From: JAXHUK01 sp034189725
GTDB lineage: Bacteria; Chloroflexota; Dehalococcoidia; SZUA-161
DNA: 23,948 nucleotides
Assembly: GCA_034189725.1 (NCBI GenBank)
Contig: JAXHUK010000033.1
Coordinates: 1-23,948 of the forward strand
Direction of reading: 5' to 3'
The notes beneath the pieces are model-generated. The model saw nothing but the letters and a program-made list of their open reading frames with translations. It was not told where the DNA came from and did not search any database. How positions within the stretch are numbered: position 1 is the first letter of the stretch; every line of letters begins with the position of its first letter. The position numbers and the translations under genes were made by a program. Shown here one piece after another: positions 6,937 to 13,306 of this stretch.

Positions 6937-8139
6937 TTATTCTGTTACAGATGTGACTAAACCGGCTCCTACAGTTCTGCCACCTTCTCTAATTGCAAAC
7001 CTCAGCCCCCCTTCCATAGCTACAGGAACCATCAGTTTAACCTTCATATTTACGTTATCGCCTGGCATCGCCATCTCTACTCCGCTGGGAAGTTCGATAG
7101 TGCCAGTGACATCCATAGTCCCGATAAAGAACTGTGGCCTGTACCCGTTGAAGAACGGAGTATGGCGGCCACCTTCTTCTTTAGTCAATACATATACCTC
7201 AGCTGAAAAATCAGTATGAGGTTTAATCGACCCAACTTGGGCCAGTACCTGGCCACGCTCGACATCATCGCGCTCCACGCCTCTCAACAAACATCCTATG
7301 GCATCTCCGGGATATCCCTCATCCAACATTTTGTGGAACATTTCTACACCAGTGACCACCGTCTTCCTTGTTTCCTTCATCCCAATTATCTCTACCTCTT
7401 GCCCCACCTTTACAATACCACGATCCACTCTACCGGTGACCACAGTACCCCGCCCCTTAATGCCAAACACATCCTCAATCTGCATAAGAAACGGCTTATC
7501 TGAAGGGCGCTCAGGCAGTGGTATGTAGCTGTCCACAGACTCCATGAGCTCCAGGATTTTACCACACCACTCACAATCTCTCTTGCCACACCCACACTCC
7601 AGAGCCTTGAGAGCGCTCACGCGTATGATGGGCACCTCATCACCAGGGAAATGATACTTGGGAAGCAGCTCTTCCCGTAGCTCAAGCTCAGTGACCTCAA
7701 GCAGGTCGGGATCATCTACCATGTCTACTTTGTTCAAGGCAATAACCAGTGCGGGAACCTCTACCTGATAGGCAAGCAAAAGATGCTCCCTGGTCTGAGG
7801 CATTACCCCATCGTCAGCGGCTACCACTAGTATAGCCCCATCCATCTGGGCGGCACCCGTAATCATATTCTTAATATAGTCAGCATGTCCCGGACAATCC
7901 ACATGAGCATAGTGGCGGTTCTCAGTTTCATACTCAATGTGAGCGATAGCAATAGTGAGTCCTCTCGCCTTCTCCTCAGGAGCATTATCAATAGAATCAA
8001 AGGGACGGTACTCGGTGTGACCTGCGGCAGCAAGAACCTTTGTAATGGCTGCAGTCAACGTCGTTTTACCGTGATCAACATGCCCGATTGTGCCTACATT
8101 GACGTGAGGCTTAGTGCGCTCAAAAACCTTCTTTGCCAT
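6937..8139 (-). CDS. tuf: Elongation factor Tu
   Basis: The protein has 400 residues from ATG 8139, which has GGGAGGAAATTAC before it; the longer frame to 8247 runs through a tRNA and is rejected. GTPase motifs are complete: GHVDHGKTT (19-27), DCPGHADY (81-88), NKVD (136-139) and SAL (175-177). Domains II and III are standard, with KGRGTVVTGRV. EF-Tu delivers aminoacyl-tRNA to the ribosome. Unusual is a four-cysteine segment at 182-192 (CGCGKRDCEWC) where most EF-Tu have a short acidic stretch; it sits at the end of the G domain. The gene follows three tRNAs, as in the E. coli tufB transcript. Confidence 0.98.
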   Translation of the reverse strand: MAKKVFERTKPHVNVGTIGHVDHGKTTLTAAITKVLAAAGHTEYRPFDSIDNAPEEKARGLTIAIAHIEYETENRHYAHVDCPGHADYIKNMITGAAQMDGAILVVAADDGVMPQTREHLLLAYQVEVPALVIALNKVDMVDDPDLLEVTELELREELLPKYHFPGDEVPIIRVSALKALECGCGKRDCEWCGKILELMESVDSYIPLPERPSDKPFLMQIEDVFGIKGRGTVVTGRVDRGIVKVGQEVEIIGMKETRKTVVTGVEMFHKMLDEGYPGDAIGCLLRGVERDDVERGQVLAQVGSIKPHTDFSAEVYVLTKEEGGRHTPFFNGYRPQFFIGTMDVTGTIELPSGVEMAMPGDNVNMKVKLMVPVAMEGGLRFAIREGGRTVGAGLVTSVTE

Positions 8140-8186
8140 GTAATTTCCTCCCAACAGGTTATTAGTATCAGCTTTATAATATAAAC

Positions 8187-8261
8187 TGGAGCCCACAACC
8201 AGATTTGAACTGGTGACCCCGTTCTTACCAAGAACGTGCTCTACCACTGAGCTATGTGGGC
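8187..8261 (-). tRNA. trnT: tRNA-Thr (anticodon GGT)
   Basis: The cloverleaf is complete on the - strand: acceptor GCCCACA/TGTGGGC, D stem GCTC/GAGC, anticodon stem CGTTC/GAACG with loop TTGGTAA, and T arm ACCAG-TTCAAAT-CTGGT. The discriminator is T and CCA is encoded (8187-8189). It is the last tRNA before tuf, 48 bases from the start codon. Confidence 0.96.
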
Positions 8262-8268
8262 GAGCTAG

Positions 8269-8355
8269 TGGTGGAGGGGGTAGGATTCGAACCTACGTAG
8301 CCTGTCAGGCGGCAGATTTACAGTCTGCTGGTATTAGCCGCTCACCCACCCCTCC
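8269..8355 (-). tRNA. trnY: tRNA-Tyr (anticodon GTA)
   Basis: The tRNA has a long variable arm, as expected for bacterial tRNA-Tyr. Acceptor arms are GGAGGGG and CCCCTCC, the anticodon stem-loop is CAGACTGTAAATCTG, and the T loop is GGTTCGAATCC. Discriminator A and an encoded CCA (8269-8271) follow. It lies 7 bases from the next tRNA-Thr. Confidence 0.96.
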
Positions 8356-8368
8356 GCTCTCAGCGCAG

Positions 8369-8440
8369 AGCCCGAGAGCGGATTCGAACCGCTACCCTAC
8401 CGATTACAAGTCGGTTGCGCTGCCGTTGCGCCACTCGGGC
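8369..8440 (-). tRNA. trnT: tRNA-Thr (anticodon TGT)
   Basis: Acceptor GCCCGAG pairs with CTCGGGC, the D stem is GCGC/GCGC, the anticodon stem ACCGA/TCGGT carries loop CTTGTAA, and the T arm is AGCGG-TTCGAAT-CCGCT. CCA is not encoded, unlike the next two tRNAs. It is the first gene after the promoter at 8473-8501. Confidence 0.95.
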
Positions 8441-8646
8441 CTTCCCCGACCCTTTCCAGCCTTAGCCTATTTAGTATAAAAACAAAAGAAACCAAAGTCA
8501 AGGCTATAAATACCTCCGAATCTGTGAATTGATTTCGAGGTTCCCCACGGAATATGATTTTGGAGTACTGATGACGAGTCTCAGCATCCCATGGGAAATA
8601 CACGGAGGTTGAGAGCGCTTTTCGACATCGTGAAATGCCTGACCGC
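8441..8646. other. Non-coding gap between the CNNM/CBS gene and the tRNA cluster
   Basis: Apart from the promoter at 8473-8501, no gene, clear terminator or repeat was found here. A short open frame across 8397-8603 overlaps a tRNA and is not considered coding. Confidence 0.6.
8473..8501 (-). promoter_or_regulatory. Promoter of the tRNA-tuf-ribosomal protein operon
   Basis: On the - strand TTGACT (8501-8496) is followed after exactly 17 bases by TATACT (8478-8473), close to the housekeeping sigma consensus. It lies about 30 bases upstream of the first tRNA. The T-rich spacer adds to the case. Confidence 0.85.
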
Positions 8647-9945
8647 CTACTCTGCCAGTGATTTTTGTTCCATAGTGCTTTCAGGCCCTTCTTGCTGACG
8701 CTCTTTCACGACAATCAATCTGGCGATTTTATTACCCTCTATCTGAGAGACAACAAATCTCAAGCCATTGTATTCTGTCTGCTCACCCTCTTTTGGTAGA
8801 TGTCCAAACAAATTGAGTGCGAAACCACCGATGGTTTTGTAGTCCCCCTCCGGGATATTGAGTTCCAACTTCTCATTTACTTCATCGATACGTATGCTGC
8901 CATGAATTTTATAGGTGCTTTCTCCAACTTTCTTGATAGAGGTTTTCACCCCCACAATATCTTCTTCAATCTCACCCACAATCTCTTCAATCAATTGGTC
9001 GATGCTTACTATACCAGAACAGCCTCCATATTCATCGACAACAACAGCCATAGCATACCCCTCATCCCTCATATCATTGAAAAGTTCGCCTACGGTCTTG
9101 GTCTCTGGTATCAGGTAAACCGGACGCACGAGTCCTGTCACAGATTCTTGATGCTTTACACTCCCCTGGGCGAGTGCTATGAGCACGTCGCGTATTGCTA
9201 TCATCCCTGTAACAGTATCATAGTTATCCTTATAGACGGGATAACGCTGAGCTGGTGATTGCGCGTATAATGCCAGGAAATCGGTCATAGTCATGCCATC
9301 CTCAACCCATATCGCCTCAGCACGCAGAGTCATTATTTCACGCACCTGGCGTTCCCCTAAATCAACAACGCTGTGTAACATCCTCGCTGAATGTTGATCT
9401 ACGACTCCCTCCTCCTCACCAATAGAGATCAAGGCACTTATTTCTTCCCTGCTTATAAGTGCCTTGGGCATAGTACTGCTGCGTGCAACAGTCTTGGTGA
9501 TCCAACTCAGGGCACTAATTGCTGGACCGAGCAATTTCATAATAATCTCTATCGACCCAACGTAAAGAAGCGACATCCTCTCTGGATGCTGAGCGGCATA
9601 GGTCTTCGGTACTACCTTGGCGAAAACAAGCAGCAGTAATGCTATAACCACTACTGCAACAGGTGTTCCAACACCTTCTCCAAGAAGAGCTACAACAAAC
9701 AGTGTACCAAGCGAAACAACAATGGTTTCTGCGAAGCTGATACCTGTGAGCACAGTGGAGAGAAATCGCTCAGGTTGTTCCATGATCTTCGCTACTCGAT
9801 CAGCACCGGGCACCTGCTCCTCCTGCATTTGCTTGAGCTTTATTCGTTGCAACTTGATAAATCCGATTTCAGCACTGGAAAAGAACGCACAGATCACCAG
9901 AAAAAGGAGTGAAAGCAACAGGTACACTGCCTCTAAACCGCTCAT
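8647..9945 (-). CDS. CNNM/CorC-family membrane protein with CBS pair (HlyC/CorC, TlyC-like)
   Basis: The protein has 432 residues from ATG 9945, which has GGGGGAGG six bases upstream; an in-frame GTG at 9951 is the alternative. The N-terminal DUF21/CNNM domain has about four membrane segments (roughly 5-27, 62-88, 94-113 and 126-150), with CAFFSSAEIGFIKL in the first. A cytoplasmic CBS pair follows (MTLRAEAIWVEDG to EYGGCSGIVSIDQLIEEIVG). A C-terminal CorC_HlyC domain follows (IHGSIRIDEVNEKL to LIVVKER). Characterised relatives export Mg2+/Co2+ or sodium-coupled Mg2+; the hemolysin name is historical. It lies upstream of the tRNA-tuf operon, with its own divergent intergenic region on the other side. 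Confidence 0.9.
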   Translation of the reverse strand: MSGLEAVYLLLSLLFLVICAFFSSAEIGFIKLQRIKLKQMQEEQVPGADRVAKIMEQPERFLSTVLTGISFAETIVVSLGTLFVVALLGEGVGTPVAVVVIALLLLVFAKVVPKTYAAQHPERMSLLYVGSIEIIMKLLGPAISALSWITKTVARSSTMPKALISREEISALISIGEEEGVVDQHSARMLHSVVDLGERQVREIMTLRAEAIWVEDGMTMTDFLALYAQSPAQRYPVYKDNYDTVTGMIAIRDVLIALAQGSVKHQESVTGLVRPVYLIPETKTVGELFNDMRDEGYAMAVVVDEYGGCSGIVSIDQLIEEIVGEIEEDIVGVKTSIKKVGESTYKIHGSIRIDEVNEKLELNIPEGDYKTIGGFALNLFGHLPKEGEQTEYNGLRFVVSQIEGNKIARLIVVKERQQEGPESTMEQKSLAE

Positions 9946-10097
9946 AGTCACCCTCCCCCATAATTTATACTACATTCAAATCAATTGTAAATTAAATGCA
10001 TAACAGAATAAAAATCCACTCGATGATGCTCCATACCTTACTATAAGATACTACCCGTTCTGTGTAAATATCGGTCAATCTATCGTACGAGTGTGAA

Positions 10098-10117
10098 CAC
10101 TATAATTCAAAATAGTG
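10098..10117. repeat. Inverted repeat CACTAT-N8-ATAGTG
   Basis: Perfect six-base arms are separated by AATTCAAA. The half-site ATAGTG recurs at 10278-10283 beside the kor promoter. A regulator site is possible but not shown. Confidence 0.4.
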
Positions 10118-10240
10118 CTGGATTGCGCTTTCCAATAATTTAAGCTATCCTAAAAGAAGAAGGTCGGAATTATTACTCATTCTTCACAACCTCATGGTAG
10201 TGCCACGAAACCGATTTTGCGGCATACTTACGTGTAGGAT

Positions 10241-10269
10241 TTGTCAAGGGGTTATCGATCTGATATACT
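10241..10269 (+). promoter_or_regulatory. Promoter of the kor-hdr locus
   Basis: TTGTCA (10241-10246) and TATACT (10264-10269) are separated by 17 bases. It lies about 145 bases before the first gene, leaving a long 5' untranslated region, and is followed at once by an inverted repeat at the expected transcription start. Confidence 0.7.
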
Positions 10270-10277
10270 AATGGATT

Positions 10278-10295
10278 ATAGTGATTATACACTAG
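10278..10295. promoter_or_regulatory. Candidate operator overlapping the kor-hdr transcription start
   Basis: TAGTG (10279-10283) and CACTA (10290-10294) form an inverted repeat around ATTATA. It begins nine bases after the -10 box, where a repressor would block initiation. One half-site, ATAGTG, is shared with the repeat at 10098-10117. No regulator gene is adjacent, so this is inference. Confidence 0.4.
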
Positions 10296-10414
10296 TTCGC
10301 TACGCGGAAGTCAATTGCACAAGGTTGCAAACTATATCGAGCAGGCAGTGTGGCGGCAGGGAGTCCTCTCGGAATCCATAAACTCCTCAGAATATCAAAG
10401 GGAAAGGTGTTGCC

Positions 10415-10681
10415 ATGAAACTATGGAGAACGCCGTTCGATCAGGCGGAAAAGGCTACCAAGCCAGGAAAAATACTGATCAGCAAGGAAAGGTGTAAGGG
10501 TTGCGAATACTGCGTTGACTTCTGTCCCAGGGGAGTACTGATGATGACCGATGAGTTAAATCCTAAAGGCTATGCCCTTGTTGCTGCAGTCAAAGAGGAC
10601 TTGTGCTTAAGTTGCGGTTTATGTGCCATGCTTTGCCCGGAATTCGCTATCTACGTAATCTCGAACAATAACGAAATTTAA
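10415..10681 (+). CDS. korD: 2-oxoacid:ferredoxin oxidoreductase delta subunit, 2[4Fe-4S] ferredoxin
   Basis: The protein has 88 residues from ATG 10415, with AAAGGTG five bases upstream. Two complete cubane motifs are visible: C27, C30, C33, C37 and C64, C67, C70, C74 (CxxCxxCxxxCP in both). The N-terminus is short and soluble, as in PorD/KorD subunits, which carry electrons from the thiamine site to external ferredoxin or a partner enzyme. It is the first gene of the locus, 12 bases before the alpha subunit. The kor name (2-oxoglutarate type) is tentative because substrate cannot be read from this subunit. Confidence 0.85.
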   Translation: MKLWRTPFDQAEKATKPGKILISKERCKGCEYCVDFCPRGVLMMTDELNPKGYALVAAVKEDLCLSCGLCAMLCPEFAIYVISNNNEI

Positions 10682-10693
10682 TGGGGCTTGTTT

Positions 10694-11845
10694 ATGACTG
10701 AAAATGGAAGTCTCTGTGGAACTTTTTTTATGAATGGTGATCTTGCCTGTGCCGAGGGGGCTATCAGTGCAGGGTGCCGTTTCTTCGCCGGTTATCCCAT
10801 CACTCCTGCCACCGAAGTGGCTGAGAGGATGAGCGAGCGGCTCCCCCATGTTGGCGGGGTATTTGTCCAGATGGAGGATGAAATCGCCTCTATGACAGCA
10901 ATACTGGGTGCATCATGGGCAGGGGTGAAATCCATGACCTCAACTTCTGGACCTGGATTCAGTTTAATGATGGAGAATCTGGGGCTGGGAGTGATGCTGG
11001 AAACTCCTTGCGTCATAGTTAATATTCAGCGCGCAGGCCCATCTACTGGCTTGCCTACCCTGGTAGCACAAGGAGACATGATGCAGGCTCGATGGGGTTC
11101 TCATGGTAGCTACGAGATCATCTCGCTCGTTCCCAGTTCACCCCAGGAAGCCTTTGACCTCACCATCACAGCATTCAACCTGTCAGAAAAGTATCGTATT
11201 CCGGTACTTATCATGTCAGATGAGGCTGTGGGGCACATGAGTGAGAAAGTAGTAATACCAGAGATACCACCCGAGAATCTTGTGAGCCGAAGGCGACCCG
11301 ATGTGGCGCCGGGGCACTATAAGCCTTTTGAAACCAACGGTGATCTGGTTCCTCCCATGGCTATAGCCGGCGAGGGATACCGCTTTCACGTCACGGGCCT
11401 CACCCATGATGAGCGAGGCTACCCTGTAATGACTGCGGAGGCTCAAGATAAGCTAGTACGTCGGCTAGTGGATAAAATCAGGCTTAATAAAAAAGATATT
11501 TTAATGTATGAAGAAATAGGTGTCGAAGATGCCGAGGTCATAATCTGTGCCTACGGGATCACTACCCGAATAGCTCGTCTTGTGGTCCAGCAAGCACGAA
11601 CCGAGGGCATCAGAGCTGGCCTGTTACGGTTGATAACAGTATGGCCATTCGCTGAGGAACGCGTTAGAGAGCTTGCGCAGCAGGTCAAGGGATTTGTTGT
11701 TCCTGAGATAAACTATGGCCAGGTTGTGCTGGAGGTAGAGCGGTGTGCTGCAGGCAACGCGCAAACATTGCTCGTACCGCATATGGGAGGCGGTGTACAC
11801 CAGCCTGAAACAATCCTGAAAGCTGTAAGGGAAGTGGTGCAATGA
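10694..11845 (+). CDS. korA: 2-oxoacid:ferredoxin oxidoreductase alpha subunit
   Basis: The protein has 383 residues from ATG 10694; a TTG two codons earlier (10688) is less likely, as GGGG would lie almost against it. The pyrimidine-binding domain opens with GNxACAEGAISAGCRFFAGYPITPATE-like sequence (residues 15-41, here GDLACAEG) and holds the STSGPGFSLMMENLG motif. A transketolase C-terminal-like domain follows (EVIICAYGITTRIARLV). The alpha and gamma subunits are separate, which fits KorABCD or VorABCD more than single-chain PFOR. The enzyme links oxidative decarboxylation of a 2-oxoacid with CoA to ferredoxin reduction, or runs in reverse to fix CO2. The stop shares bases with the korB start (ATGA). 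Confidence 0.9.
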   Translation: MTENGSLCGTFFMNGDLACAEGAISAGCRFFAGYPITPATEVAERMSERLPHVGGVFVQMEDEIASMTAILGASWAGVKSMTSTSGPGFSLMMENLGLGVMLETPCVIVNIQRAGPSTGLPTLVAQGDMMQARWGSHGSYEIISLVPSSPQEAFDLTITAFNLSEKYRIPVLIMSDEAVGHMSEKVVIPEIPPENLVSRRRPDVAPGHYKPFETNGDLVPPMAIAGEGYRFHVTGLTHDERGYPVMTAEAQDKLVRRLVDKIRLNKKDILMYEEIGVEDAEVIICAYGITTRIARLVVQQARTEGIRAGLLRLITVWPFAEERVRELAQQVKGFVVPEINYGQVVLEVERCAAGNAQTLLVPHMGGGVHQPETILKAVREVVQ

Positions 11846-12687
11846 CAATCATACCAACAGTAGAAGAAAATGCAATAGATTCATTCCTCAGATTGGACAG
11901 AATGCCGCATATCTGGTGCGCTGGTTGCGGTATAGGCCCAGCGGTAGGCTGCTTCATCAGAGCTATTGAGCGAGCCAGTGTCGATCCTGATAAAGTAGCG
12001 CTCGTTTCAGGTATAGGTTGTGCTGGTAGAGCGGCTGGTTATGTAAGATTGGACTCGTTCCACACAACGCATGGTCGCCCTATCCCCTTTGCAGCCGGGC
12101 TGAAACTAGGTAATCCCGAATTGAACGTGGTGGTTTTTTCCGGAGATGGTGATCTACTGGCGATAGGCGGCAATCATCTTATCCACGCTGCCCGCCGTAA
12201 TATAGATATGACCGTCATCTGTATAAACAACTTCAACTACGGTATGACTGGCGGTCAGGTAGGACCCACGACTCCCATTGATGCCCGCAGCAGCACGACA
12301 CCCTACGGCAACTTCGAGAGCCCATTCAACGTGCCGGAACTTGTAGCTGCAAGTGGAGCTACCTATGTGGCCAGATGGACAATACTACATGCTCACCAAT
12401 TGGAATGGGCAATCGCGGAGGCGATGGTGAAGCCGGGATTCAGCTTTATTGAGGTAATAGCACCCTGTCCGGTACTCTATGGCCGCATGAACAAGCAGGC
12501 AAAAGGGCTGGATACCCTGCACACATATCAAAACAACAGTATAGTTAGAGATGGGGCAGATCCCAGGGACGTGGATATAACCCCGAACGGTCCAATCATA
12601 GTTGGCAAGTTCGTCGATAAAGAGCGTCCTACGTTCTGGGAGCACTGCCAACGAGCGGCCAAAAAGGCACAGGCTGGGAGGAAGTAA
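11842..12687 (+). CDS. korB: 2-oxoacid:ferredoxin oxidoreductase beta subunit (thiamine diphosphate)
   Basis: The protein has 281 residues; ATG 11842 overlaps the korA stop by four bases. The four cysteines expected for the single [4Fe-4S] of OFOR beta subunits are present: C26 and C29 (WCAGCG), C60 (SGIGCAGR) and C209 (APCPVLYG). The thiamine diphosphate motif starts GDGD (101-104) and continues to NNFNYGMTGGQ. The FNYGMTGGQ-PTTP form is common in 2-oxoglutarate and related 2-oxoacid oxidoreductases. Substrate preference remains open. It acts with the alpha, gamma and delta subunits encoded around it. Confidence 0.9.
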   Translation: MTIIPTVEENAIDSFLRLDRMPHIWCAGCGIGPAVGCFIRAIERASVDPDKVALVSGIGCAGRAAGYVRLDSFHTTHGRPIPFAAGLKLGNPELNVVVFSGDGDLLAIGGNHLIHAARRNIDMTVICINNFNYGMTGGQVGPTTPIDARSSTTPYGNFESPFNVPELVAASGATYVARWTILHAHQLEWAIAEAMVKPGFSFIEVIAPCPVLYGRMNKQAKGLDTLHTYQNNSIVRDGADPRDVDITPNGPIIVGKFVDKERPTFWEHCQRAAKKAQAGRK

Positions 12688-12742
12688 TAGTTCGTCCCAG
12701 AATACATAACTTCACTATGATAACAGATTGGGGTGATGAAGC

Positions 12743-13306
12743 TTGGGTACAAAGGAAATAAGAATAGCAGGTTTCGGCGGACAAGGTGTCGTACTATCAG
12801 GTCAGATCATTGGACAGGCGGCTTCTATATGTGATGGGGGATTCGCTACACTCACCCAGAGCTATGGGCCAGAAGCCCGCGGTGGCTCCTGTACCGCTGA
12901 GGTAGTTATCTCGAGTGAACCTATAGGCTATCCCTATGTTCAGGACCCTGATGTAATCATTATTTTATCGCAGGAGGCATATCTTAAATACAGCAAAAGC
13001 CTTACTCCAGACACTCTGATGATTATAGACCCCGACCTGGTAAAACTTGATGAGTCTCAGGAGAAGGTCCCTCTCTCTATTCCCGCAACCCGCATGGCAC
13101 GTGATATGGGGCGATCGGTTGTAGCAAACATTATCATGTTAGGTTACCTGGCAGCGGTTAGCGAACTGGTTTCTGCCGACGGTTTGAGGCAATCCGTCTT
13201 AAACTCTGTGCCCAAAGGGACCGAGGAGTTCAATACAAAGGCCTTTGATCTGGGATACAGCTACGGATCAGAGCAAAAAAAGCAAAGTGAGGGCATAAAT
13301 GTCTAA
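12743..13306 (+). CDS. korC: 2-oxoacid:ferredoxin oxidoreductase gamma subunit
   Basis: The protein has 187 residues from TTG 12743, preceded by GGGGTGAT and five bases; a nearby ATG at 12736 is out of frame, so the TTG is preferred. The gamma hallmark AGFGGQGVVLSGQI begins at residue 9 and TQSYGPEARGG lies at 39-49. The gamma domain contacts CoA-binding and Fe-S parts of the complex in this superfamily. Its stop overlaps the start of the next gene by eight bases, tying the Kor subunits to the HdrA-like protein in one transcript. Confidence 0.9.
   Translation: MGTKEIRIAGFGGQGVVLSGQIIGQAASICDGGFATLTQSYGPEARGGSCTAEVVISSEPIGYPYVQDPDVIIILSQEAYLKYSKSLTPDTLMIIDPDLVKLDESQEKVPLSIPATRMARDMGRSVVANIIMLGYLAAVSELVSADGLRQSVLNSVPKGTEEFNTKAFDLGYSYGSEQKKQSEGINV

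Larger units (their letters stand above)
9946..10414. other. Divergent intergenic region between the CNNM/CBS gene and the kor-hdr locus
   Basis: These 469 AT-rich bases carry a strong rightward promoter (10241-10269) and two inverted repeats built on CACTA/TAGTG (10098-10117 and 10278-10295). A weaker leftward promoter candidate is also present (TTGACC at 10078-10073 and TAGTAT at 10053-10048 on the - strand, spacer 19). A 60-codon open frame at 10315-10497 overlaps the ferredoxin gene in another frame and has no recognisable content. Bases 10118-10240 show nothing identifiable. Confidence 0.6.

Noticed and set aside
8397..8603. 68-codon open frame at the tRNA cluster
   Set aside because: It overlaps tRNA-Thr(TGT) and the operon promoter.
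10315..10497. 60-codon open frame before the ferredoxin gene
   Set aside because: It overlaps the delta ferredoxin in another frame, lacks a ribosome site and has no family resemblance.
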